From an uncultured Clostridia bacterium (GTDB lineage: Bacteria > Bacillota > Clostridia > Christensenellales > UBA1242), in NCBI GenBank assembly GCA_944372505.1, contig CALVZK010000008.1:1-43159 (forward strand): a DNA stretch of 43,159 bases, given 5' to 3'. Below the pieces are notes generated by a model that worked only from the letters and a program-made list of their open reading frames with translations, was not told where the DNA came from and searched no databases. Below are positions 21,142-30,322 of this stretch, piece after piece (position 1 is the first letter of the stretch; each line of letters opens with the position of its first letter). The translations under genes and the position numbers were made by a program.

Positions 21142-22992
21142 CTAATCTAAATAAATAAATCCTACTATTGTTAAACCACTATTTTTACTTGCTTTTCTAT
21201 ATTCATCAAAAGAATTATAAGTTTTAGTCCTAACCATTTCTTCTGCATGTTCATTTGCATATTCTACTTGACTACAACTATCATCATTACTACATGGATT
21301 TCCAACATTTCCTTCGCTTATTGTTATCGTTTTACCATCATAAGCCTCGACATAAGCAACATGTCCAAATTTTCTTCCCATTAAAACAACTACAGAATTA
21401 TATGAAGGTTGTGTTCCTGTTTCATACCCCATTGCAATTGCCGAAGATAACCAAGTCTGTGCATCACCTGTCGGCATTTTTTTGTTGAAAAGTTCTAATA
21501 CTCTACCAAATGAATACCAAGTGCATTGACCTTTAAAACCTGCTGTTGCCAATGTATTTTTAGAATTATAATATTCACTCTTCAAATTTGCAGAAGTCTT
21601 ATTAAAACCATAAGAAGGAGTTCTTGTTTTAAAGTCATTACCCAATAATTCTGCATAATCATTCGATTGATATAACATTTCTAATAAATCTAGTTGACCC
21701 TTTGAAAACCATGTATCTAATCCATTTGTAACTTTTTTATTTTTATTAAATAAGGCTATTTGATTATAATTATTTTTACACCAATCAATATAGTCTTCAT
21801 AAACTGCGTTTGTTATTACTAAAACAGGTATTTCTTTTTCTATTGTTTGCCTATAATCTTCAACTTCTACAGTTTGGTAAACTACTTCATGTTTTTCAAA
21901 TAAATTGGCTTTTTTAAATTCTTCTAATAAATTTTTTTCATTTTGATCAAAGGTTAATTCTGCACCAGTTGATTGCATTATAGCTAATGGAATACGCCAA
22001 TCTATTTGTCCATAATCTCCTTTTACACCTACCACAATCCCTTCTGGATTTTCAAGTTTCCAATTATCTACTTGTCTATTATATTCTTTTTGAATTGATT
22101 CCATATATGCCGAATAATTATTTAAACTTTCGCTACTAGAACTACTACCAAATATAGAACCAATAGCTATAATTATTAATATTACTAATGCCAACGGAAT
22201 AATAAATTCACCTAAAGCAGCACAAATACTAATTAGTAATTTTAATATTTTAATAACAAGTGTTTTAACTACATCTAAAAATTTTTTACCAATAGTTTGT
22301 TTTAATTTATTTTTTATTGGCTTTGTTGCTTTTGAAGTTATCTTCTTAGCTAATTTCCCTGATTTAGTTTTAACTTTCCTTCCAATTTTACTATTGATGT
22401 ATTCAGTACCTGAACCATCCATACTCATTGCTTTATCTAATTCTCTTGAAGTCCTAGTGATTTTGCCACCAATTTTTGATACACCTTTTCCTGTCTTACC
22501 AATTACAGTAAAAGTTTTTGAAATATTACCTTGATTTTTATTAAATTTAAATACTTTATTAACTGCTTTGGATACACCAGTCTTTAATTTGTTATTATTA
22601 GATTTATCAGAATTTTGTTCTACAGTATTTTCATTTATATATTCTTCATTATTTACATTAGTTTTTATTTTACTAGCATAATTATTAGAGCGATTAAAAT
22701 TTTCATATTCATCATTAACAGATGTTTTTAAACGACTTGTCTGATTTTCTTTTGAATAAGTATCTTGAGATTCATAATTTATGGTTTCTTCTGCTGTTTT
22801 TAGATTTGAATCTAAATTATTTTTTTCTGTATCTAATTGTTTTTTTAAATCGTAATCTTCTTTAATATCTGATAATTTTCTTGCTGATTTATCCACTAAA
22901 TCAAAAGTATGGGAAGAAGATGAAGAGGTTGATATTGATAATCTATCAATTGATTTATTTACATCTTTCTCAACATTGTTTTTCATTTTCAT
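21142..22992 (-). CDS. VirB1-like CHAP-domain peptidoglycan hydrolase
   Basis: 616 aa. A long disordered N-terminus rich in Ser/Asn/Lys (1-225), a membrane segment (about 245-282), an intermediate region (290-480), and a C-terminal CHAP amidase/endopeptidase domain with Cys490 (KGQCTWYSFGR), His544 (FGHVAYVEAY) and SEGN (E560/N562). It opens the wall for the transfer channel, as Orf14/TcpG-type hydrolases do. No VirB1-type lysozyme domain is visible in the middle, so it seems to carry one catalytic domain. Overlaps virB4 by 4 bp. The second ATG (codon 3) is better spaced from AGGTGAG and may be the start. Confidence 0.9.
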   Translation of the reverse strand: MKMKNNVEKDVNKSIDRLSISTSSSSSHTFDLVDKSARKLSDIKEDYDLKKQLDTEKNNLDSNLKTAEETINYESQDTYSKENQTSRLKTSVNDEYENFNRSNNYASKIKTNVNNEEYINENTVEQNSDKSNNNKLKTGVSKAVNKVFKFNKNQGNISKTFTVIGKTGKGVSKIGGKITRTSRELDKAMSMDGSGTEYINSKIGRKVKTKSGKLAKKITSKATKPIKNKLKQTIGKKFLDVVKTLVIKILKLLISICAALGEFIIPLALVILIIIAIGSIFGSSSSSESLNNYSAYMESIQKEYNRQVDNWKLENPEGIVVGVKGDYGQIDWRIPLAIMQSTGAELTFDQNEKNLLEEFKKANLFEKHEVVYQTVEVEDYRQTIEKEIPVLVITNAVYEDYIDWCKNNYNQIALFNKNKKVTNGLDTWFSKGQLDLLEMLYQSNDYAELLGNDFKTRTPSYGFNKTSANLKSEYYNSKNTLATAGFKGQCTWYSFGRVLELFNKKMPTGDAQTWLSSAIAMGYETGTQPSYNSVVVLMGRKFGHVAYVEAYDGKTITISEGNVGNPCSNDDSCSQVEYANEHAEEMVRTKTYNSFDEYRKASKNSGLTIVGFIYLD

Positions 22993-25412
22993 CTCACCTG
23001 TGATTGATTGTCAGTATTGTTTATTTTATAAATAAAAGAATCTGTAGAAATACGATTTGAAAAAGGAATTTTATCTGAACCAAAAACTAATAACCCTTGT
23101 CCAGATGGAGGATCTCCTTCAACATATTTTGCTTCTTCTTCACTAATATTAAAAATATTACATATATGAGGTAAATCTAACGCTTTTTGTTTTAAAATAA
23201 TAGCAAATTCAGAATTAGATAATATCTTTCTTCCTTGTTCATTTTCAAGCATATCAGCAATGTTTTGCGTGATTATAGTATTCATGCAAAAGAACTTTCT
23301 TCCAACTTTATAAAATTTAGCAATATATTGTGCAGAATATGGATTTGCAAGTAAAATATGAACCTCATCAATAAATATCCAAGTATATTTTCCTAATTTT
23401 TTATTAACAGCCATTCTATTTTGGATATGATCTAAAACAACTAAATATCCTGTTGCTTGAAGACTTGAGGATAATTCACTTATATCAAAACAAACAAGCC
23501 TATTCTTTATATCAACATTTGTATCTTTTGAAAAAATATCTAAAGAACCTTTAACATATCTTTCTATAATTAAAGCTAATCTTTTAGCCTCTTCTTCTGG
23601 TTGTGATTTTAGTAATTCATAAAAAGATGGTAAGGTTGGCAACAATGAATCATCAGTAAAATCACTTTGTTCATATCCTTCAAACAACATTTTTGTACAT
23701 CTATCTATAATTGTTTTTTGTCCACCACTTAAACCATTAGCACCAACTATTGATTCCAAGAACGCAATAATATATTCTACTTTACTTTTAACTGGATCAT
23801 TTTTACCTGTTTCATTTAAACCGTAATCCAAAGATAAGTCAAAAGGATTAATATGTGTATTTGAAGTTGTTGAAATCATTATTTTCTGACCTTTAAATAC
23901 ATCTAGTAAAGACCCATATTCATTTTGTGGATCTATTATGACAACAGAATCTTCTGGATACCTTATAAGGATTTGTTCAATTATTGTTTTTACATTAAAG
24001 GATTTTCCTGCACCTGATGTTGCAAGAACACATCCGTTGCCATTTATTAATTTTTTTCTATCACAAAATATTGAATTTTTACTAACTAAATTGATTCCAT
24101 AAAATAAAGACTTCTCGTGTAAGAAGTCTTTTGAATTAAATGGTACATTTACTGCTGTTGCTTCACTTGTTAATGTCCTTTGAAATTGAATGGTATTGTG
24201 TCCAAGTGGAAGAATATTTTGTAACCCTTCTAATTGCTGCCATAATAATGGCTTTATTTCTACCAACATTTCAGCAGCAACTTCTTGAACTTTAACTGTT
24301 TGATCTTCTAAATCTTCAAAACTATTTGCAGAAATACATATTAAAATATTATTTTGAAATATTTTTTGATTATTTTTTTGAAGATCATATTGTAATTGTT
24401 CAGCATTTGAAATTCTAGTTTCAAGTTTTTTGTCTTTTACCCATTCATAGTCAAGATTACTTTTACCAGCTCTTTTAATTTTTTCTAATCTCTCAGTCTC
24501 CATTGCTGATAAACTTTTATCTACTTGTTTCATCATTTTTGCTGCATTCGTTGGAGTAATGTTTATAGTAGTTATTAAATTCACTTCTTCTAAAGTTGTT
24601 AATCGATTATAAAATCTAGGTGTCAAACTTTTTGGCAATTTAGAAACATATAATACTCTAATATATTTCTTTTCATCAATTTCCATAAAGTCTGCTTCTC
24701 TCATAAAAATTTTTTTAGGAGCTAAAGCATCAAAAATAGATAAATTATTACTTTTTGCGTATTCAATAATATTATCTATATTTTTAGTCTCTAAAGTATC
24801 AACATTAAAAAAATTATACAAAAATTTTAATCTATCTTTGATAGAAACAATTGTTACTTTAGATTTTAGTTCTTTAAATTTTTGTTCAGTCTTTAAAAAA
24901 ATATTTAAAAACAAAGCATTTGCTTCAAGAAAATTTTTAGCTTTTAAAGAAATTACAATATATCTTTTTGTTTGCAATGTTTCTTCGTTAGAACCTAGTG
25001 AATTAACAACTATTGTATTTAATTCTTCAGCTATTTGTCTTTGTGCATTATCTTCTAAATGTTCAACATCAAATATAAATTTTTCTTTATATTTTTCTGT
25101 TTTAATAGGCGTACCTGCGTTAATAACAGCAATATGATTATCTTCTCTAAAAGAATGTAAATATTCAAGCCATTTAAAAAAAATATTTTCTGCTTCTTCA
25201 TCGTTTGCTTTTGCAAATGAAACATCAGTATATTCTATACAAATTGAATATTCATCATCACTTATTTTTAAAATATTCGTTTTTTCATCATAATCCTTAA
25301 ACATATACGATATAATTTCCTGTGTATTTTTAGGAATAAATACTTTTTTAAATAATTTAGTCTTTTTATTTTTCACTTTGAATGTCTTTAACTTCTTGTT
25401 CTTTTGTTTCAA
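22989..25412 (-). CDS. VirB4/TraE-type conjugation ATPase
   Basis: 807 aa cytoplasmic ATPase powering the type IV secretion channel. Walker A at 464-472 (ATSGAGKSF), Walker B at 678-685 (WIFIDEVH), plus IIDPQNEYG after Walker A and LSGGQKTII. The N-terminal 250 residues are the VirB4 N-domain (DDEYSICIEYTDVSF). TTG start at 25410-25412 with AGGAGG 12 nt upstream; an ATG-TAG start-stop lies inside that spacer. A GTG at codon 13 is a possible alternative. Overlaps the PrgI gene by 47 bp and the CHAP gene by 4 bp. Confidence 0.95.
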   Translation of the reverse strand: MKQKNKKLKTFKVKNKKTKLFKKVFIPKNTQEIISYMFKDYDEKTNILKISDDEYSICIEYTDVSFAKANDEEAENIFFKWLEYLHSFREDNHIAVINAGTPIKTEKYKEKFIFDVEHLEDNAQRQIAEELNTIVVNSLGSNEETLQTKRYIVISLKAKNFLEANALFLNIFLKTEQKFKELKSKVTIVSIKDRLKFLYNFFNVDTLETKNIDNIIEYAKSNNLSIFDALAPKKIFMREADFMEIDEKKYIRVLYVSKLPKSLTPRFYNRLTTLEEVNLITTINITPTNAAKMMKQVDKSLSAMETERLEKIKRAGKSNLDYEWVKDKKLETRISNAEQLQYDLQKNNQKIFQNNILICISANSFEDLEDQTVKVQEVAAEMLVEIKPLLWQQLEGLQNILPLGHNTIQFQRTLTSEATAVNVPFNSKDFLHEKSLFYGINLVSKNSIFCDRKKLINGNGCVLATSGAGKSFNVKTIIEQILIRYPEDSVVIIDPQNEYGSLLDVFKGQKIMISTTSNTHINPFDLSLDYGLNETGKNDPVKSKVEYIIAFLESIVGANGLSGGQKTIIDRCTKMLFEGYEQSDFTDDSLLPTLPSFYELLKSQPEEEAKRLALIIERYVKGSLDIFSKDTNVDIKNRLVCFDISELSSSLQATGYLVVLDHIQNRMAVNKKLGKYTWIFIDEVHILLANPYSAQYIAKFYKVGRKFFCMNTIITQNIADMLENEQGRKILSNSEFAIILKQKALDLPHICNIFNISEEEAKYVEGDPPSGQGLLVFGSDKIPFSNRISTDSFIYKINNTDNQSQVR

Positions 25413-25989
25413 TAGCTACATTTTCCTCCTTTCCAATAACCTGTTTTGCAAATTTTAATAAAACTTTTGCTTCTTCTGGGCTTAAAGAAAAATTACTTGT
25501 AGTGTTTTCTAAATTATTAATGCCAAATTTCTTTTTTGCTCGTGCCAGTTCTCTTTGTCTCTTTCTTTCTTTTTTTAATGCTTTCTGTTTTTGATTTTCT
25601 AACTTTTGAATATTCTTCTTTTCTTTTTTATTTACTATATCTTTTTTAGAATTCTGTTGTATTATTTGATTTTTATTATTAATATCATCTTCTACATTAT
25701 ACAAAATAGGTTTAGCAAAATTTATATAGTTTCTTTTCCAAAAGAAAATAATTTTTTCAGCATTTAATCCTTGTATAGGAATAAAACCTACAAATCCGAT
25801 TGGAGCTGCAATTAATATTACTATCCATCCAGTTAAATTACTTCCTATTTTAGGACTTAAAAAAAGATATATTGGCACAGTCGTAATTAAAATTAAAATA
25901 CCAAATATCCATTGTCTTAAAGTAAAATTATAAAACTTCTCTTTATAATCCTTTATTTCATCATGTATTCTTGGTTCTATTCTATCCAT
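25366..25989 (-). CDS. PrgI/VirB3-like membrane protein
   Basis: 207 aa. Begins IEPRIHDEIKDYKEKFYNFTLRQW, the PrgI-family signature, followed by two membrane segments (about 29-47 and 53-73) and FFWKRNYINFAKP. This is the VirB3 position, next to VirB4. Residues 95-207 are a long charged coiled-coil extension (QKQKALKKERKRQRELARAK) not needed by the family core. ATG with AGGAGGT. Its 3' end contains the virB4 ribosome-binding site and start. Confidence 0.88.
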   Translation of the reverse strand: MDRIEPRIHDEIKDYKEKFYNFTLRQWIFGILILITTVPIYLFLSPKIGSNLTGWIVILIAAPIGFVGFIPIQGLNAEKIIFFWKRNYINFAKPILYNVEDDINNKNQIIQQNSKKDIVNKKEKKNIQKLENQKQKALKKERKRQRELARAKKKFGINNLENTTSNFSLSPEEAKVLLKFAKQVIGKEENVAIETKEQEVKDIQSEK

Positions 25990-25990
25990 A

Positions 25991-26809
25991 TTAACCTCCT
26001 GTCCATTTTTCTGCCATGTTACTTGTCATTGAAATCATAGCCATTAAGAAACCATTTAAGAACATAATAGCAATCATTGAACTTAAAGAACTTGCATCAG
26101 ACAAAGTTGTAAGTGATAATGAATAAATCGCTGTTGCAACAACTATCATTGATGCTTCAATACCTAGAGCAATAGTTGACATTATAAATCTCTTACAAAC
26201 ATTTTGTCCATCTTCCCATGTTCCTATAGCTATTGGAATTGGAGAAAAAGCAAAACTCAAAATTAATTTTCCAATTCTCAAAAATACTTGAACTAATATT
26301 CCTATCATTGTACCCATAAATGGTATATACAAAATTAATATTATTACACCCATAAATCCTCTATCTATTAATCCTCCAGCATCACGCACTAAATCACCCA
26401 TTTGTGTAGCTAAATCAGGAATAGATGCTGTTGAGGATATTGAACTTGTTACTTTAGACAAAATATCGTTAGTTATAGACATAATAGATGATAGTAATTC
26501 AAATGAATTTTCTATTAACATTTTAAAAATAAAGAATCGAATACAAGTAAAAACTACTCTCTCCCAACTCATTCTTTCATAATCCATAATCTTTTTTGTT
26601 AGATCTAGCAAAAAGAACAGGGTTAATAAAGATAATCCTATTGGAACAATTATAGAATGAATATTGGTTGCTAGATTCCATATTGTAGTTGAGGTTATAG
26701 TATCCCAATTACATAATTTTCGAATAGTTCCTACAAAATCACCAATATCAATTTTAAATCCTAAAATTTTGAAGGATATTTTAAACAGCTTCTCTATTAA
26801 ATCAGCCAA
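25991..26809 (-). CDS. VirB6/TrbL-like polytopic membrane protein
   Basis: 272 aa with about five to six membrane segments (around 50-70, 85-105, 150-195, 210-235, 245-262), and a polar N-terminus. Gene order Maff2 - this - PrgI - VirB4 and the profile match the VirB6/TrbL-type inner channel protein of Tn1549-like elements. TTG start with AGGAGGAGA at good spacing. One base separates it from PrgI. Confidence 0.85.
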   Translation of the reverse strand: MADLIEKLFKISFKILGFKIDIGDFVGTIRKLCNWDTITSTTIWNLATNIHSIIVPIGLSLLTLFFLLDLTKKIMDYERMSWERVVFTCIRFFIFKMLIENSFELLSSIMSITNDILSKVTSSISSTASIPDLATQMGDLVRDAGGLIDRGFMGVIILILYIPFMGTMIGILVQVFLRIGKLILSFAFSPIPIAIGTWEDGQNVCKRFIMSTIALGIEASMIVVATAIYSLSLTTLSDASSLSSMIAIMFLNGFLMAMISMTSNMAEKWTGG

Positions 26810-26834
26810 TTCATCTCCTCCTTAAAATTAATTT

Positions 26835-27161
26835 TTATAGTCCAAATAATCCTTTAGATTGACTTATTGCTATTACCATAAACCCAGCCATCATGGTCAT
26901 TAATCCTCTTGATTTACCTTCTGCATCATCCCTTTGCCAACCTAAAGCAAACATAACACCACCGATTAATGCCACAACGCCTCCAATTTTTAATAACCAA
27001 TCACAAATAAATGTTATAAAACCATCAATACTGCTAGTATTACTTCCTGCTGCATGAACGCTTGTTGTTCCTGCTATTAAACTACACAATACAATATTTA
27101 AACTACATAACACTCTCATTGATAAATTTTTAAATTTTAAAATTACTTTATTATTTTTCAT
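26835..27161 (-). CDS. Maff2-family small membrane protein (VirB2-like)
   Basis: 108 aa. Signal peptide (about 1-38, ending VHAAG), then two hydrophobic segments (about 50-72 and 85-102) around the polar loop GWQRDDAEGKSRG, which is typical of Maff2 proteins. Length and topology after cleavage resemble VirB2 pilin/TcpJ-type subunits. ATG with AAAGGAG. Confidence 0.88.
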   Translation of the reverse strand: MKNNKVILKFKNLSMRVLCSLNIVLCSLIAGTTSVHAAGSNTSSIDGFITFICDWLLKIGGVVALIGGVMFALGWQRDDAEGKSRGLMTMMAGFMVIAISQSKGLFGL

Positions 27162-27180
27162 AAATTTCTCCTTTTCTATT

Positions 27181-29124
27181 TTATAAACTATCTAATAATT
27201 CATCAGTAAAACTTTTTGTAGATAATATTACTTCATCATTCTCAATTGATAATTCTTCAGTTTTTGTTAGTTCTCTAGCTTTAAATGTATTATTAATTTT
27301 AACAAAACCTAATCCTAAATCCTTAAAGAGTTGTTGCTTTCTTCTTATATCTTTAGTTTTCTTTCTTTCTTCAGCATGTTCATATCTGTTTTGAATTGTT
27401 TCTTTTTCGTTCCAAGATTCAAATAATTCTTTATATCGAGGATGCTTAGATAGATCATACATTTTTGAATAAAAAGGTCTTAAACCAGATACGAGTAAAA
27501 TACAATAACCTTTTTCCATTCTTGCTATTTCATCAATAAAAGCCAATTCTCTTCCAACTATATCCCAATTAGTAGATGAAGAACCTTGTTTTGAATATGT
27601 CCTTCCAGAAGATTTTTTGTACCAAGTTTTTTTTCCAAGCATACTAGACATATATTCTAATGTTTCCTTGCTTCTTGAACCCATAAAAAGAATATAATCA
27701 CAACAGTCTAGTGCAGTTTCCCAATTATCCTTATAAACTTTTTTTAACTGAGATAAGCTTTGCAAACAAGTGGTTATACCACAATTTAATCCTCTTACAT
27801 AAGCAAGATTTTCAAGATATCTTGGTATAACACCTAATTGACTCCATTCATCACAAAAAATTTGACAAGGCGTTGCCAATGAACCGTTATTATGACTTGC
27901 GTTATAATCAATAATTGAAAATATTTGAGTGTACATAATACTTGCTATAAAATTAAATGTTGAGTCATTGGGGCTATTAATAATAAAATAAGCAATTCTA
28001 CCTTCATCGCCTTTACCACCAATTCGATTTAATTCCATTGTATCATTTACGGTTATTCCTTCTAATTCAGCAATATTGAATGGTGATAATCTTGCTGAAG
28101 CTGTAATAATAATTGTACTCATCATTTTTGTGGAAGAAGCTGATACTTTAAAATGTTTCCATTGCTTAATGCCAATATTTGTTGGATCTTTTGATTCCCA
28201 TTTTTTAAACATATTTCCTAAAGTAGAATTACCATCTTTATCAGGTTCAGCCAATCTAATTAATTCCAAAACAGTTTTAAAATTCCTATCTTTTTCATCG
28301 TAATTAAAAATAACATAATATATTATTGCTTGTAAAAACATAGATTCGCATCTTTCCCAAAATGGATCTCCAGTATTGCTTTCAATAGTTTCTGACTTAG
28401 TATTAAGCATTAATGTATTGATAAGTGTCATTACATCATCTTCTGCTATCCATTCTTCACCTTCTGAATCTTCCGAAACATACCTGTTTATTTTTTTTAT
28501 ATAAAGTAATGGGTTAAAATGATCTGATTTCCATTTTTCTACTAAATTTAAAACTCTAATATCATAGCCTTTATTTATTAATGACATTCCACAATCACGG
28601 AGCAATTCTCCTTTAGGATCAGTTATGATGATAGTTTCTCCATCAGCATTTAAAATGTTTGGTTTAAAATAATATCTACTTTTCCCAGTCCCAGGTTTTC
28701 CCAAAAGAATAACATTTCTATTTCTTTTAGATACTTTCATATCTTTTGCAAACATTTCTGTAGATGTAAAAATCTGATTTTTTATTAAATCTTTATCCCT
28801 AAATTCCAAAGTGTTTTTAGGTTCTTCCCATTCAGAACTTCCATGCGTATTTTCCTGTATATTTTTTTTATTTTGTGTCATATAAGTATAAATTATCATT
28901 AAAACAAATAACCCCACAAATAGTGAGGTTGTCAATGTTTTAAGATTCAAAATAAGAGGTGTCGTCAGAATATGGAGTTTATTCAATGCTTCAGTTAAAT
29001 ACTCCATTTTAAATTCACCATTCATTTCTACAAGGCTACTTACTCTTAAAGTGTAATAAAAGGCAATTACAAATATTATACAAATAATCCATTTGTTACT
29101 TCCATGATTTCTTTTAACGAGCAA
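27181..29124 (-). CDS. VirD4/TraG type IV coupling protein
   Basis: 647 aa ATPase that links the relaxosome to the secretion channel. Two membrane segments (about 12-30 and 60-81), Walker A at 142-150 (GKPGTGKSR), IITDPKGELLRD after it, and Walker B CQIFCDEWSQLG (D425/E426). The C-terminus (after 560) is helical and acidic. TTG start overlapping the end of the PcfB-like gene by 11 bp. A full-length member. Confidence 0.95.
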   Translation of the reverse strand: MLVKRNHGSNKWIICIIFVIAFYYTLRVSSLVEMNGEFKMEYLTEALNKLHILTTPLILNLKTLTTSLFVGLFVLMIIYTYMTQNKKNIQENTHGSSEWEEPKNTLEFRDKDLIKNQIFTSTEMFAKDMKVSKRNRNVILLGKPGTGKSRYYFKPNILNADGETIIITDPKGELLRDCGMSLINKGYDIRVLNLVEKWKSDHFNPLLYIKKINRYVSEDSEGEEWIAEDDVMTLINTLMLNTKSETIESNTGDPFWERCESMFLQAIIYYVIFNYDEKDRNFKTVLELIRLAEPDKDGNSTLGNMFKKWESKDPTNIGIKQWKHFKVSASSTKMMSTIIITASARLSPFNIAELEGITVNDTMELNRIGGKGDEGRIAYFIINSPNDSTFNFIASIMYTQIFSIIDYNASHNNGSLATPCQIFCDEWSQLGVIPRYLENLAYVRGLNCGITTCLQSLSQLKKVYKDNWETALDCCDYILFMGSRSKETLEYMSSMLGKKTWYKKSSGRTYSKQGSSSTNWDIVGRELAFIDEIARMEKGYCILLVSGLRPFYSKMYDLSKHPRYKELFESWNEKETIQNRYEHAEERKKTKDIRRKQQLFKDLGLGFVKINNTFKARELTKTEELSIENDEVILSTKSFTDELLDSL

Positions 29125-30322
29125 TTTCTGGCTCTTCTTCTTTATCTAAAATATTATCAACAATTGGATTATTTTTTTCTACAAATTCATCTGCCTCTTT
29201 TGCTAAATCCTCTGTTTTGGATTTTTTTTTATTATTATCTACCAAGTTTTTAGCATCCGTTTCTTTTACTAAAACAAGTATCTTACCATTTGGATTATGT
29301 TGAGCAACAAAATCTTTAGTATGATATTTTTCTTTAAATAACTTATAATCGTTAAAATCATTCAATTCTAATTCAATAATGTCATTTGTATTACTATCTG
29401 TTTCAATATCCCTAGCTCCATTTTTACCGTATTCTTTTATTGGTCTATCAAGTGGAGCAAAAGATTTGTATTCTTCTAAGTCATCAGAGTTAATTGCAAT
29501 AATAACTTCTTTATCATTATAAACACAAGCTCCATGACTTCTCAAATCAAATAATTGTTCTCGAATTTCACAGTATTGTTCTTTGGTAATTCTTTGTGTA
29601 CAATAATTATTAACATAATCTTTGACTGCACATGAACCAAAGTCTTCACCAATTCTACTCAAATCTTCAACTTTTAAATTCATTCCTCTTGCTTTCATAT
29701 CGCCATAATCTTTTTCATCAATTATGCCATCTTTATTAATATCTTCTAATTCATTTTTAGCTGCTTGTTTTACTCTATTAGGTGGAATTTTTGCAAGTTG
29801 TTCATTTAAAAAAGATAATTTACTCTTATTAAAAATTAAAACATATCGTTCATCAGGATTGATCCTTTCATCTTGTAATGATAATTTTTTATATTTTTCA
29901 GTTTGACTTTTACAAATTTCGTGAAGAATAGGTACTTTTTTAAATATTTTTCTTCTTTCATCCCATTTTTGATATTTGATTTCATTTTTTGCTAATTTTT
30001 CTTGTTGATGAAGTGATTGATTTCTACCCTGTTCACCATCTGGATTCATCTTTTTAATACCCATCAAAACATTATTTTCTCTACAAGCAGTAATAATTTG
30101 TTTTACTTCAGCTTTTGTTAATGGTGGAGTTACATATAGTTCTTTTGTCGGTCCATCATTGCGTAATGCTTTCATTGATGATGAAAAATGTTTTTGATAA
30201 TATCTATTTGCTCTTACTAATAATTTTCCAAATAATCTAGTGAAAAATTTAGTTGATTTAGTGGATACAACAACAGTTTTTTCGGCAGTATGCTCTAAAT
30301 CGTGCTTTGCATTTCCGTCCAT
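29114..30322 (-). CDS. PcfB-like (DUF3801) protein with EF-hand-type loop
   Basis: 402 aa. The N-terminal 100 residues match PcfB/DUF3801 (VVVSTKSTKFFTRLFGKLLV, PPLTKAEVKQIITACRENNV, LMGIKK), a cytosolic accessory factor that in pCF10 brings the relaxosome to the coupling protein. The remainder (150-402) is much longer than usual PcfB. Residues 194-205 (DINKDGIIDEKD) form a complete calcium-binding EF-hand/dockerin loop. ATG with AAGGAGG, immediately after the primase stop. Confidence 0.82.
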   Translation of the reverse strand: MDGNAKHDLEHTAEKTVVVSTKSTKFFTRLFGKLLVRANRYYQKHFSSSMKALRNDGPTKELYVTPPLTKAEVKQIITACRENNVLMGIKKMNPDGEQGRNQSLHQQEKLAKNEIKYQKWDERRKIFKKVPILHEICKSQTEKYKKLSLQDERINPDERYVLIFNKSKLSFLNEQLAKIPPNRVKQAAKNELEDINKDGIIDEKDYGDMKARGMNLKVEDLSRIGEDFGSCAVKDYVNNYCTQRITKEQYCEIREQLFDLRSHGACVYNDKEVIIAINSDDLEEYKSFAPLDRPIKEYGKNGARDIETDSNTNDIIELELNDFNDYKLFKEKYHTKDFVAQHNPNGKILVLVKETDAKNLVDNNKKKSKTEDLAKEADEFVEKNNPIVDNILDKEEEPEIAR

